Origin: Holophagaceae bacterium
GTDB taxonomy: Bacteria > Acidobacteriota > Holophagae > Holophagales > Holophagaceae
Length of the DNA stretch: 35,145 nt
Direction: 5' to 3'
NCBI GenBank assembly: GCA_025358435.1
Contig: JANYJQ010000142.1
Span: forward strand, 1-35,145
Shown here: positions 1 through 9,886 of the stretch, one piece after another
Numbering within the stretch: position 1 is the stretch's first letter
Layout of the letters: every line of letters starts with the position of its first letter
Made by a program: the position numbers and the translations under genes
The notes under the pieces: model-generated
Told to the model about the DNA's origin: nothing
The model's input: only the letters and a program-made list of their open reading frames with translations
Database searches by the model: none

Positions 1-2
1 TG

Positions 3-1637
3 GGCATCGGCCATACCCGTTGGGCCACCCACGGCCGGCCCACCGAGGAAAACGCTCATCCCCATTGCAGCAACGATGGCAAGGTCGTGGCTGTCCACAA
101 CGGCATCTTCGAGAATTTCCTGGAGCTGCGGGCGGAATTGAAGGCCGCGGGCTTCGCCTTCATCACCGAAACCGATACGGAATGTTTTCCGATGATGGTG
201 TCGCACCTGATGGATGGCGGTCTGGAATTCACCAAAGCTTTCCGCGCAGCAGTGGAAAAGATGCGCGGCATCTACGCCCTGGCCTGCCTTCACGCCGATG
301 ACCCCGATCGCATCCTCGTGGCCCGCAGCGGACCACCGCTGGTCATCGGCTTGAGTGAGGGTGAAACCTATGTGGCTTCGGACGTGGTGCCGCTGCTGCG
401 CCACACCAGGCAGATCATCTACCTGGAAGACGGCGATCTGGCTGAGATCACGCGAAAGGGCGCACGGATCTTCCGCATGGATGGGCTTGACGTGCAGCGA
501 GCCGTGCACACGGTGCCCTTCGATCCCGTGGCGGCCGAAAAGGGCGGCTTCAAGCACTTCATGCAGAAGGAGATCTTCGAGCAACCCCAGGCCCTGTCGA
601 ACACATTGCTGAACCGCCTGCCCATCGAGGCTTCCGAACCCATCCAACTGGATCTGCCCTTCACCACCGAGCAGCTTCGGGACTTCGACCGGATCTCCAT
701 CGTGGCCTGCGGCACCAGCTGGCACGCGGGTCTCGTTGGCAGGTTCTACCTGGAGCAACTGGCGCGCATCGGTGTCGACATCGATTACGCATCGGAATAC
801 CGCTATCGCGATCCCGTTGTGCCACCACGCACGCTGGCCATCGGCATCACCCAAAGCGGCGAAACCGCCGACACGTTGGCAGCGCTGAAAGAGGCCGCCG
901 CCCGGGGGGCGCGGACCCTGGTCATCTGCAACGTACAGGGTTCAACCGCCGCGCGCCAGGCCGAAGCGATCCTGCTGACCCATGCGGGTCCGGAGATCGG
1001 CGTGGCCTCCACCAAGGCTTTCACCACGCAACTGACCGTACTGTTGCTGTTGGCGATGCGCATCGGTGAAGCCAAGGGAACCCTTGCTCCCAGCCTTCGC
1101 GCAGAACTGATCCAGGGCCTGCGGGAACTGCCCGCCTTGCTGGAGCGCATCAACAGCCTGGAGCCGCACATCGCGAAGTGGGCCCAGGACTGGCGCGAGG
1201 CCAAGGATTTCCTGTATCTCGCCCGGGGGCCCCTCTATCCAATAGCACTTGAGGGAGCTCTGAAGCTCAAGGAGATTTCGTATATCCACGCGGAAGGCTA
1301 CCCGGCCGGTGAGATGAAGCACGGTCCCATCGCCCTGATCGACAGCCACCTTCCCATCGTGGCGCTCATGCCTAGGGATGCGCACAGGGAGAAGACCCTG
1401 TCAAACCTTCAGGAAGCCGCCGCCCGGGATGGTCGCATCCTCGCTCTGGTCACCGATGGGGACGAAGGCCTGGACCACATCGCCGAGGATGTGATCCACC
1501 TTCCCAAAGTGCATCCTTGGCTCACGCCCATCCTCTATGTGGTGCCCCTTCAACTGCTCGCCTATCACATCGCCGTGTTGCGCGGCTGTGACGTGGACCA
1601 GCCCCGGAATCTCGCCAAGAGCGTGACGGTGGAGTGA
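3..1637 (+). CDS. glmS: Glutamine--fructose-6-phosphate aminotransferase (isomerizing), 5' end truncated by window
   Basis: Frame is open from base 3 (GIGHTRWATHGRPTEENAHPH...); GATase II plus two SIS domains (CGTSWHAG, TQSGETADT), C-terminal LAKSVTVE. Confidence 0.97.
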   Translation, partial: GIGHTRWATHGRPTEENAHPHCSNDGKVVAVHNGIFENFLELRAELKAAGFAFITETDTECFPMMVSHLMDGGLEFTKAFRAAVEKMRGIYALACLHADDPDRILVARSGPPLVIGLSEGETYVASDVVPLLRHTRQIIYLEDGDLAEITRKGARIFRMDGLDVQRAVHTVPFDPVAAEKGGFKHFMQKEIFEQPQALSNTLLNRLPIEASEPIQLDLPFTTEQLRDFDRISIVACGTSWHAGLVGRFYLEQLARIGVDIDYASEYRYRDPVVPPRTLAIGITQSGETADTLAALKEAAARGARTLVICNVQGSTAARQAEAILLTHAGPEIGVASTKAFTTQLTVLLLLAMRIGEAKGTLAPSLRAELIQGLRELPALLERINSLEPHIAKWAQDWREAKDFLYLARGPLYPIALEGALKLKEISYIHAEGYPAGEMKHGPIALIDSHLPIVALMPRDAHREKTLSNLQEAAARDGRILALVTDGDEGLDHIAEDVIHLPKVHPWLTPILYVVPLQLLAYHIAVLRGCDVDQPRNLAKSVTVE

Positions 1638-1706
1638 GTGGCGGGCTGGGGTTGCTGCAGGAAGTTGAGGACTACGGATCGCCGCCCGCGCTAAGTTGTT
1701 ACCCAT

Positions 1707-2867
1707 ATGCCCCAGGCCTTCGCCCAACATTGGTCCCTTGACCCAACGGTCATCTACCTGAACCACGGTTCCTTTGGCGCCTGCCCCACGGCCGTGCTGC
1801 AACTGCAGGCGGAGCTCCGCAGGGAGATGGAATCGGAACCCGTGGACTTCCTGGTACGCAGGCTGCCAGGACGCCTTGACGAGGCCCGGATAGCGTTCGC
1901 GGTCTTTGTCGGGGCAGATCCCGCTGATCTGGTCTTCGTTCCCAACGCGACCACGGGCGTCAACTCCGTCCTGCGCTCCCTGGACTTCGCGCCCGGAGAT
2001 GAACTGCTCACCAGTAGCCACGTCTACGCGGCCTGCCGCAAGACCCTCGACTTCGTCGCCAGCCGCAGCGGAGCCCAAGTCGTCGTGGCGGACGTGCCGT
2101 TTCCAATCGAGTCCGAGGACCAGGTGGTCGCCGCCGTTCTCTCGGCGGTCACGGCCCGCACACGCTTGGCCCTGCTGGATCACGTCACGAGCCCCACCGC
2201 CCTGATATTTCCCATTCGGCGTCTGGTTGAGGAACTCCATGCACGCGGTGTGGACACACTGGTGGACGGCGCCCACGCCCCGGGCATGGTGCCACTCGAC
2301 CTCGACAACCTTGGGGCAGCCTATTACACGGGGAACGCCCACAAGTGGCTTTGCGCCCCGAAGGGCGCGGCCTTCCTCTTCGTCCGGCGGGACCGCCAGG
2401 CCGGCCTTCATCCTTCCGCCATCAGCCACGGCTATTCATCGGGATTCCATGCGGAATTCGACTGGACCGGAACCTGCGATCCGACGGCCTGGCTCTGCGT
2501 TCCAGAAGCCATCCGCCATGTGGGCAGCCTGCTTCCGGGGGGTTGGCCCGCGGTGATGGCGGCCAATCACGCCCTCGCCCTACAGGCACGGTCCCTCCTG
2601 TGCAACGCCTTCCACATCGAGTCGCCCTGCCCGGACTCGATGCTCGGTGCCATGGCCTCGCTTCCACTCCCAAAGGCGCGCGAAGGATCCCCTGCCGCCC
2701 GCCTAGACTGTGACGGGCTTTCGGCCTGGTTCCGTGAGCGGGGAGTGGAGACTTGGCTCTATCCTTTGCCCGTGCCCGTGCTGCGCGTTTCGGCCCAGCT
2801 CTACAACGATCTCAGCCAGTATCAACGGCTCGCAGAATTGCTGGACCAGGCGCTCCATGGTGGATGA
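1707..2867 (+). CDS. Aminotransferase class V family PLP-dependent enzyme (isopenicillin-N epimerase-like)
   Basis: 386 aa; LNHGSFGACP N-terminus, DGAHAPG and GNAHKWLCAPKG (PLP-lysine) motifs. Confidence 0.9.
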   Translation: MPQAFAQHWSLDPTVIYLNHGSFGACPTAVLQLQAELRREMESEPVDFLVRRLPGRLDEARIAFAVFVGADPADLVFVPNATTGVNSVLRSLDFAPGDELLTSSHVYAACRKTLDFVASRSGAQVVVADVPFPIESEDQVVAAVLSAVTARTRLALLDHVTSPTALIFPIRRLVEELHARGVDTLVDGAHAPGMVPLDLDNLGAAYYTGNAHKWLCAPKGAAFLFVRRDRQAGLHPSAISHGYSSGFHAEFDWTGTCDPTAWLCVPEAIRHVGSLLPGGWPAVMAANHALALQARSLLCNAFHIESPCPDSMLGAMASLPLPKAREGSPAARLDCDGLSAWFRERGVETWLYPLPVPVLRVSAQLYNDLSQYQRLAELLDQALHGG

Positions 2868-4182
2868 ACCGGGCAAGATCCAGGCCCGGCTTTCCACCTT
2901 TGATACCGCCATGGTGGTCTTCAGCCTGGTGGTGGGCATCGGCATTTTCCGCACGCCCGCCATCGTCGCGGGCGCCGCCGGCAGCACCGCAGTGTTCTTC
3001 GCAGCCTGGACCGTCGGCGGGCTCATCAGCCTGCTCGGCGCCCTCACCTTCGCAGAAATCGGTTCCCGCCACCCCCGGGCAGGAGGCTACTACCGCGTGG
3101 TGGCTGACTGCTACCACCCCGCCCTGGCCTTCATGCTGAACTGGGCGCAGACGCTCATGCAGGGCGCCGGCGCGGCCGGAGTGGCCTTCATCGGCGCCGA
3201 GTACCTGGCGCCCTTTGTGCTGCCCACGGCCTGGCGGACGCCCCACTCCTCCCTCGCCCTGGCCTGCGCCCTGATGCTGGTTCTCCTGCTGCTGAACTAC
3301 TTGGGCATCCGGAGCGGAGCGCGAACCCAGAATCTGCTCTCCCTTCTGAAGATCGGCATGATCATCGGCCTCGCTTCGCTGGCTCTCGTGCTGGCACCCC
3401 GGGTGGCCAGCGTCGACGTGATCCCCGCCAAAGCCTGGGGGACCCGCTTCGCGGCAGCCCTGATCCCCTGCTTCTACGCCTACGGCGGCTACCAGATGAC
3501 CATGAACCTGGGAGCGGACGTGAAGGACGCTCGCAAGCGTTTTCCTCTCGCGGTGACCGGTGGAATGCTGTGCGTCATCGCCTTGTATCTGCTTATCAAC
3601 ATCGCCTACCAGCGCGCGCTTGGCACCGAGGGCGTGGCGGGCTCCAAGTTGGTGGCAGCGGCCCTTTCCCGGGCCACCTTTGGACCTTCGGGAGAGGCCC
3701 TCGTGTCGGTCGCCATCTTCCTTTCAGCCGCCGGTTTCGTGAACGCCACCATCCTCCAGATGCCCCGCAGCTTCTACGCCATGGCCGAGGATGGCGTGTT
3801 GCCGCGGGCCTTCCTGCGGGTGAATCCGTCCACGCAGGTACAGGAGATCGGCCTCCTCTTTTTCGGGGCCACCATGCTGCTGCCGGCCTTCCTTCTCGGC
3901 TCCTTCGAAAAGCTGTTGAACTACGTGATCTTCACCGACGCCCTGACCCTCGTGGTGGTGGCCTCCACGCTTTTCATCCTGCGTCGGCGAGGGACGGGGG
4001 ATGGAGGTTTCAGCATGCCCGGCTACCCCGTCCTGCCAGCCTTATATATCCTTTGCCTCGCCGGTGTCGCCACTCATCTCCTGGTCACCGAGACGCGCCT
4101 CGCCCTCGTCGGCGTGGCCATCTTGCTCACGGGCTGGCCCCTATTCCGGCTGGGCAGGAAGCTGATGGAATCAACAGCTTAG
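2857..4182 (+). CDS. APC-family amino acid permease
   Basis: Multi-TM protein with VGIGIFRTPAIVA near the N-terminus; start chosen at the ATG at 2857, overlapping the upstream gene by 11 bp. Confidence 0.85.
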   Translation: MVDEPGKIQARLSTFDTAMVVFSLVVGIGIFRTPAIVAGAAGSTAVFFAAWTVGGLISLLGALTFAEIGSRHPRAGGYYRVVADCYHPALAFMLNWAQTLMQGAGAAGVAFIGAEYLAPFVLPTAWRTPHSSLALACALMLVLLLLNYLGIRSGARTQNLLSLLKIGMIIGLASLALVLAPRVASVDVIPAKAWGTRFAAALIPCFYAYGGYQMTMNLGADVKDARKRFPLAVTGGMLCVIALYLLINIAYQRALGTEGVAGSKLVAAALSRATFGPSGEALVSVAIFLSAAGFVNATILQMPRSFYAMAEDGVLPRAFLRVNPSTQVQEIGLLFFGATMLLPAFLLGSFEKLLNYVIFTDALTLVVVASTLFILRRRGTGDGGFSMPGYPVLPALYILCLAGVATHLLVTETRLALVGVAILLTGWPLFRLGRKLMESTA

Positions 4183-4299
4183 CCCAGACTGTGGTGCGGG
4201 CGGCTAGGGAGGATGTGAGTCGCGGAGCGCGCACTGCGCGCGCAGCGGGGCCCCACACCGACCGAGTAACCGCCGAGGCGGTTCGGGATCGCACGCAAC

Positions 4300-4322
4300 A
4301 AAAAAGCCGCCCAATGGGCGGC
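4300..4322 (-). terminator. Rho-independent terminator downstream of tRNA-Val
   Basis: Minus strand GCCGCCC-ATT-GGGCGGC followed by TTTTTT. Confidence 0.85.
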
Positions 4323-4326
4323 GGTT

Positions 4327-4401
<75 letters not shown>

Positions 4402-4496
4402 ATGCGGATCTTCAAGTGTAGCCAGACCACCGGAGATGTCCAGAAGAGCTCCTCCCCAATCAGCAAAGACTGTAAGGCAAGCAACGTTGCTGCAGG

Positions 4497-4530
4497 GCAC
4501 CATCCATCGCGTCGGCCTGCGGCCGACATA
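4497..4530. repeat. REP-like direct repeat copy 1 with internal palindrome
   Basis: gcaccatccatcgcgtcggcctgcggccgacata; contains gtcggcc-tgc-ggccgac. Confidence 0.75.
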
Positions 4531-4616
4531 GAGGCCAGCTCCGTGAACATGGTGAGCGGGAGGGCGCACTGCGCCCGATAGCTGGAGGCGCAGTAACTAC
4601 TTCGATGTTGCGCAGA

Positions 4617-4650
4617 GCACCATCCACCGCGTCGGCCTGCGGCCGACATA
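4617..4650. repeat. REP-like direct repeat copy 2 with internal palindrome
   Basis: gcaccatccaccgcgtcggcctgcggccgacata; one mismatch to copy 1, offset exactly 120 bp. Confidence 0.75.
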
Positions 4651-4703
4651 AGGCGCAGTAACGTCTTGGCCAGAAAAGCGCTGGCCAAGGCGTAACTGCG
4701 CCT
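4651..4703. repeat. 23-bp inverted repeat with 7-nt loop at the end of the Omp85 gene
   Basis: aggcgcagtaacgtcttggccag / aaaagcg / ctggccaaggcgtaactgcgcct; 21 of 23 positions complementary. Confidence 0.8.
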
Positions 4704-7700
4704 AAAACTGATACCCCGCGGATATCAACAGGGTGTGCAGTTGGCTGTCTCTGTCCAAGCCACTGCGTGGATGGCCCAAAATGCGTTTCCAGTCAGAGCC
4801 ATATTCGATCTTGATGGGGAGACCCAATTTGATGATGAGACCCAGGCCAAGCGCAACCCGCAGAGGCGGGAAGGGCGGATTCGCTGGATTGGCTACGGGG
4901 TGCAGGCGCTCATAAACCTGGCCTACGTCCATGAAAACTTCACCCCCGATGGTTTTGCCGATGAGGGGGAAGCGGTATTCCAGATTCATCAGTACCAGTC
5001 CCTGCCCGCCAATCGGGATGAGTTGGTACAGGACGTTTTTTCCGTCTGGAGTCACTTGGGGTGCATATTTCCCGTCAGGGGTCTGGATGAGGTAGGGAAT
5101 ACTTCCCAAAGGGCCAACATAGTCCGGTTCAGCTCCCCGAAAAGTGCCTGATCCGCCAGCGAAGAAGCGTTCAGTCAGCGGCAGTTCCTGGCTTGTGCCA
5201 GCCGTAGGCCGGGCTGCGCCAATCCGCAAGCCAAGGCTCACAACGCCACCATCGGCTCGATATCCCACGGGCCAAGTCCATTGCTGCCTGGCATCGAGTT
5301 TCACAAAACTGGAATTCGAGCTGGTGCCGAGAACCTGGAGCGCCAGCTCCAAACGCAATGAAGTGAGACTCCCGCTGGTGGGATCGTAGGAATTGTCGCG
5401 GGTGTCTCGAACCCATTGGGCGTACGGGGCGGAAACCTGGGACTGCGATGGACTATGGGTGGCATTGTTCAGCAGATTTGGATCTTCAAAGATGTGCGCG
5501 ATCGATTCGTATTGAGGCGTATGCAGGTCCACCAGATCCACGAGCCTGGTGTCTGCCCGCTCGAAGCGGTGTCCCACCCTGACCACGGTGATGGGGTCAA
5601 GCCGCCATTCCAGGCTATTCATCAAGCGGCGACGACGGATCAGGTAGGCAGTCTCCTGTTCCTGGACATAGGAGGCTTCGGCGCGGTACTTGACCAGATC
5701 CGGCAGAAAGCGGGTGAGGAAGCCCGGTGAGAACCAAGGATCTGTGTAGGCGAGGGTGAAGCTGTCCACCGAACGGGCAAAGTCCCCCGTAGGAAACCAT
5801 CGTCGAAGCGTGGGGCTATCGATGGTGCCGTCGCCCGCCCGCAAGCCAAAATCCAACGTCCGCCCCATGCCCTGGAAATTGAGTCGCTGCACACCGTACC
5901 CAAAGTAATAACCGGTGCTTTTGTCGTACCCGAAGGACTCACTGAAAACCCAATGGGAACGCTCTTCAAGCCGCAACACCAAGTCGCCGTCCTTCCATGG
6001 ACTTGTTAAATCCGTGGCAACAGGCCCCTCAGCGATGTCCTTCATGGTTACTACGTCTACTCGCTTGAAGGCCCCGAGATTGCCCAGGTTCGCCTGGGCA
6101 CGACTCAACCGATCGAGGTTCAACGGATCGCCCGGTTCAAGATCCTGGGTTTCCCGTGCGACAGCGCGGGATTGTGTTTCAAGGCTGCCTTGGACCACAA
6201 GCCGGCGCACAAAGGTTAAAGGCTGGGCTGGAATTTCAATATGAATGATGGCTCCGGCATCGTCCTCTTCAAAGTGGTAACGCACGATGGGTTTGGAGGA
6301 CCCTAGACCCGCCACACTCTGATTGAGCTCTCCGAGCACCGCCGCGAGACCCGCACGGACATAGGGCACTGGCCTTTCTGTAAGGAGCCGGACGACTTTC
6401 TTTGGCTTGCCTAATTCGCTGGGGAGGAGCTCAAGAACAGCTATGAGGCCATCCAATTCCCGCCGATCGGAACGATATCTGCGCCGTTGTGAAAAGACGG
6501 GGCCCAGCAATGCCGGTTTGTCCGCGACAGCACGCAACAGGCTTTCGCCGAACCGCCACGGATCCCAAACCGGCCCCTCGGGTAGCTCAAGGAGGATTGC
6601 CCTGACCGTGCGCCGTGGCCCCTCGCGGATGGTGATCACGAGAACCTGTTCCCCATTGCGGGTTTCGATGCGCCGCTTGAGTCTAATATCCGAAAACCCC
6701 ATCGAGAGGTATCGGTTCGTGATTCGCGTGTCGATCTCAGCCAGCAGTCCGGGCGTCGCCCTGGGAGCATTGAACACTAGGAGGCCAGAGGGCAGGTTCG
6801 CGGCCTTGCTCAACTCCTTGTCGTTCAGTTCCTGATTCCCTTCGAAAAGAATCCGCTTGATGTAGCGGCGTTCCCCGGTCTGGATACGGTATGTGACGCG
6901 GGCTTCTTTAGGATGTTCGGCACTGCCGGACACCACTTCGCGGACATGTGTGGCTTCAACATCCAGAAACCCCTGGTCACGGTAATGGCGCATGATGAGC
7001 CGATCCCCTTCATCCAGAAGCTCGGGGCCATAGTGATCCGTCCGGGTCAGTGGAAGCAATTCCTTCAAGGTCCTCTGGCTGAGCCACTTGCCTGTGGTCG
7101 AGATGCGCACCACGGGCCCCGGATCGACTGAAATGGTCAAGGTGCCATCGCTCGAATACGAGAATTCGACCTGACCTTCGAGCCGCCTATCTTTAACAAA
7201 TCGGCGGCGGATTTTTCGGGAGGCCTGACGCCGCAGGCCTGGGGTCCAAATCGACTGTCCCACTTTGATTTCAGCGACCTTAAGCAGAGTCTCTGAATTA
7301 TATGGACCAATATCCCCGTTCACTACGGAAGCTCTCACCAGACTGGCGGTCCCCAATTCCAATTTCAGGTTCAGGTGTGCACCAGAAGCATCGCGATCGA
7401 CCGTCAGCCGAGCCTTTGGATATCCTTCGTCCCTCAGCCGCGCTTCCGCTATTCGACGCCATTCCTCCAATCTGAGGTCGCCAAGGCGCATCCCTTTACG
7501 CAATTCGGGTAAAAGTAGAATTCTGGTCTTTTTCGGCAGTGTGTCGCCCTGCCAGCCCCAGGACACTATCGGAGCCCAGGGGTGCAGGCGGATATGGGCC
7601 GTGCCGTCGGCTCCAATTGTTCCATCCACCGACCTGAAGCGGTCTGTGGCCCGGATGGCTCCTAGCACCAAGTCGAAATGCAGATCAGGGTAAGGCCTCC

Positions 7701-7878
7701 CTGTGACCAATCCCGAGGCCATTGCGGCGAAGCCACGGTCATCAGCACTTCCGCCTTCCCATAGAAAGCCCCGGAAGCTAGGCTCCGGCGAAGGCGGCAG
7801 GATGGCCTGAGCCGCGCTACCACCCGCGCCGGTGGTGAGGATAATCGCGATCAGCGCCGATGCGCGAGCGGCGCACAT
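4702..7878 (-). CDS. Omp85/BamA-TamA family outer membrane protein with POTRA-like repeats
   Basis: 1058 aa, signal-like N-terminus, POTRA-like segments (e.g. RYIKRILFEGNQELNDKEL), C-terminal barrel (RFFAGGSGTFRG, LEYRFPL) ending in SAGYQF. Confidence 0.88.
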   Translation of the reverse strand: MCAARASALIAIILTTGAGGSAAQAILPPSPEPSFRGFLWEGGSADDRGFAAMASGLVTGRPYPDLHFDLVLGAIRATDRFRSVDGTIGADGTAHIRLHPWAPIVSWGWQGDTLPKKTRILLLPELRKGMRLGDLRLEEWRRIAEARLRDEGYPKARLTVDRDASGAHLNLKLELGTASLVRASVVNGDIGPYNSETLLKVAEIKVGQSIWTPGLRRQASRKIRRRFVKDRRLEGQVEFSYSSDGTLTISVDPGPVVRISTTGKWLSQRTLKELLPLTRTDHYGPELLDEGDRLIMRHYRDQGFLDVEATHVREVVSGSAEHPKEARVTYRIQTGERRYIKRILFEGNQELNDKELSKAANLPSGLLVFNAPRATPGLLAEIDTRITNRYLSMGFSDIRLKRRIETRNGEQVLVITIREGPRRTVRAILLELPEGPVWDPWRFGESLLRAVADKPALLGPVFSQRRRYRSDRRELDGLIAVLELLPSELGKPKKVVRLLTERPVPYVRAGLAAVLGELNQSVAGLGSSKPIVRYHFEEDDAGAIIHIEIPAQPLTFVRRLVVQGSLETQSRAVARETQDLEPGDPLNLDRLSRAQANLGNLGAFKRVDVVTMKDIAEGPVATDLTSPWKDGDLVLRLEERSHWVFSESFGYDKSTGYYFGYGVQRLNFQGMGRTLDFGLRAGDGTIDSPTLRRWFPTGDFARSVDSFTLAYTDPWFSPGFLTRFLPDLVKYRAEASYVQEQETAYLIRRRRLMNSLEWRLDPITVVRVGHRFERADTRLVDLVDLHTPQYESIAHIFEDPNLLNNATHSPSQSQVSAPYAQWVRDTRDNSYDPTSGSLTSLRLELALQVLGTSSNSSFVKLDARQQWTWPVGYRADGGVVSLGLRIGAARPTAGTSQELPLTERFFAGGSGTFRGAEPDYVGPLGSIPYLIQTPDGKYAPQVTPDGKNVLYQLIPIGGQGLVLMNLEYRFPLIGKTIGGEVFMDVGQVYERLHPVANPANPPFPPLRVALGLGLIIKLGLPIKIEYGSDWKRILGHPRSGLDRDSQLHTLLISAGYQF

Positions 7879-7891
7879 TCTGTCAACGGCC

Positions 7892-8227
7892 TCAGAAACC
7901 GCTGAGGGATTCTTCTTCGGTGTCCTTCACATCAAACACCGAGTGCAGGCTTGTCATGGTGATCAGGCTGAAGATCCGGGAATTCATGCCGCAAATACGC
8001 AGCTCGCCGCTCTTGCCTTTCACCGAGGTATAGCATCCCACCAGTTCACCGACTCCCGAGGAATCCAGGTAGCTGACTTTCGAAAAATTGATGAGCACCT
8101 TGCGAGCACCCTGTTCCAGCGAGGTGCGAACTGCCTCGCCCAATTCCTGATCCCCGTCGCCTAGGGTGATCTTCCCTTCGGGATAGAGAATCGTCACATC
8201 GTTGTGACTGCGGGTCGTCATCTTCAT
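7892..8227 (-). CDS. STAS-domain protein (anti-sigma factor antagonist-like)
   Basis: 111 aa; INFSKVSYLDSSGVGELV signature with candidate phosphorylatable Ser. Confidence 0.9.
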   Translation of the reverse strand: MKMTTRSHNDVTILYPEGKITLGDGDQELGEAVRTSLEQGARKVLINFSKVSYLDSSGVGELVGCYTSVKGKSGELRICGMNSRIFSLITMTSLHSVFDVKDTEEESLSGF

Positions 8228-8436
8228 GGGGTATTCCTCCTGGGTGGTTTAGAGAAGGTTGGGCCAGTGTAACAAAAGATTCAATGGATGAAAGTACCGC
8301 TAGTTTCATTGGGCGAGATGAGCACCATAACACCTGGTCGACCCCCCCCGGCACCAATTCAACATTCCCGCCCACTGATTTGGAGGGGTAGCCGTTAAAG
8401 TGGTTCATACCCAGCTCCGGCTGGACGAGGTCATGG

Positions 8437-9540
8437 ATGTCCGATCAGTTATCGCCTCTGAGTCTCCGCCGCAAGACCCGCCAGATCATGGTGGGCAAAG
8501 TGCCGGTAGGGGGCGACGCCCCCATTCCCGTGCAGAGCATGACCAAGACCGACAGCCGGGATGTGGAAGCCACCGTCAGCCAGATTTACAGCTATGCGGG
8601 TGCCGGATGCGAGATCGTCAGGGTGAGCGTCCCTACGAAGAAGGCAGGTGAGGTCTTCCACGAGATCGTGGCCCGTTCGCCCATCCCGATCATCGCCGAC
8701 ATCCATTTCGATTACCGCCTGGCCCTGGTGGCTGCGGATGGCGGCGCAGCCTGCCTGCGCATCAATCCCGGCAACATCGGCGGCCAGGATCGCGTGCGCG
8801 CCGTGGTGGACAAGGCGGGAGAAAAAGGCATCTCGATCCGAATCGGCGTGAATGGCGGCTCTCTCGAAAAAGATCTGCTTGAGAAATTCGGCACCGCCAC
8901 GCCGGAAGCCATGGTGGAGTCGGCCCTGCGGCACCTGGAGATGCTCGAGAAGGAAGGCTTCACCAATACCAAGATCAGCCTGAAAGCCAGCGACGTGGTG
9001 CGGACCGTTCAAGCCTACCGGCTGCTGGCCAAGCAGGTGGACTATCCCTTCCATTTGGGGATCACGGAAGCCGGCACTCCCTTTGGAGGCACCATTCGCT
9101 CCAGCATCGGCATGGGCATCCTGCTGGCCGAGGGCATCGGCGACACCGTCCGCGTTTCCCTTACGGGGGATGGCGAAGAGGAATGCAGGGTCGGCCACGA
9201 GATGTTGCGAGCTCTGGAACTTCGCTCGGGCGGCATCCGCATGGTGAGCTGCCCCTCCTGCGGCCGCGTGCAGATCGATCTCAACCGCGTGGCCAACGAG
9301 ATCGAAGCCGGCCTGAAAGCGATCAATCACGAGGGAATAACCTACGCGGTGATGGGCTGCGTTGTGAACGGCCCCGGCGAGGCTCGCGACGCGGATCTGG
9401 GCGTGGCCGGAGGCGCGGGTGAAGGCCTGATCTACCGGCGCGGTGAACTCATCCGCAAAGTGAAAGAGGAAGATCTCGTCCCGGCTTTCCTGGAAGAGGC
9501 TAAAAAATTCAAGGCGGAGAAAGAACTTGCCGGGATCTAA
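8437..9540 (+). CDS. ispG: 4-hydroxy-3-methylbut-2-enyl diphosphate synthase
   Basis: RKTRQIMVGKVPVGGDAPIPVQSMTKTD, INPGNIG, CPSCGR and MGCVVNGPGEA motifs. Confidence 0.97.
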   Translation: MSDQLSPLSLRRKTRQIMVGKVPVGGDAPIPVQSMTKTDSRDVEATVSQIYSYAGAGCEIVRVSVPTKKAGEVFHEIVARSPIPIIADIHFDYRLALVAADGGAACLRINPGNIGGQDRVRAVVDKAGEKGISIRIGVNGGSLEKDLLEKFGTATPEAMVESALRHLEMLEKEGFTNTKISLKASDVVRTVQAYRLLAKQVDYPFHLGITEAGTPFGGTIRSSIGMGILLAEGIGDTVRVSLTGDGEEECRVGHEMLRALELRSGGIRMVSCPSCGRVQIDLNRVANEIEAGLKAINHEGITYAVMGCVVNGPGEARDADLGVAGGAGEGLIYRRGELIRKVKEEDLVPAFLEEAKKFKAEKELAGI

Positions 9541-9544
9541 GCGG

Positions 9545-9880
9545 ATGACTTCCTGGGCAATGAACCATCCCTTTCTCACCCTCTTCATATACCTCTGTGT
9601 GGAGGCGCTGGCCCCCGTGCGCTTCCAGCCCAGCGCCTGGGCCTGCCGCGGCATGATCCGCGCCTACCAGATGACACTCAGCCCATTTGTTCCGACCCAA
9701 TGCCTGTTCACGCCGACCTGCAGCCACTACGGGCTGGGTTGCATCCGCCGCTACGGCACCTTGCGAGGCGGCATCCTAACCACTTGGCGCCTCATCCGCT
9801 GCTCGCCCCTCACCAAGGGTGGTTTCGATCCCGTGCCCGGGGATGAAGAAATCCACGCAGCAGGCGTACAGGGGTCTTGA
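9545..9880 (+). CDS. yidD: Membrane protein insertion efficiency factor
   Basis: YQMTLSPFVPTQCLFTPTCSHYGLGCIRRYGTLRGGILTTWRLIRCSPLTKGGFDPVP; start could also be 9560. Confidence 0.93.
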   Translation: MTSWAMNHPFLTLFIYLCVEALAPVRFQPSAWACRGMIRAYQMTLSPFVPTQCLFTPTCSHYGLGCIRRYGTLRGGILTTWRLIRCSPLTKGGFDPVPGDEEIHAAGVQGS

Positions 9881-9886
9881 AATGCT

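Noticed and set aside
1401-2429. 342-aa minus-strand ORF
   Set aside because: Overlaps glmS and the class V aminotransferase in antisense; no recognisable motif.
4485-4655. Possible CRISPR-like array
   Set aside because: Only two repeat units, with 86-bp spacing and related intervening sequence; palindromic REP-like organisation fits better, and no cas genes are present.
8342-8349. C homopolymer run upstream of ispG as a phase-variation tract
   Set aside because: Short run in noncoding DNA before an essential housekeeping gene; no supporting evidence.
8449-9654. 401-aa minus-strand ORF
   Set aside because: Antisense to ispG and the start of yidD, both with unmistakable motifs; typical GC-rich shadow ORF.
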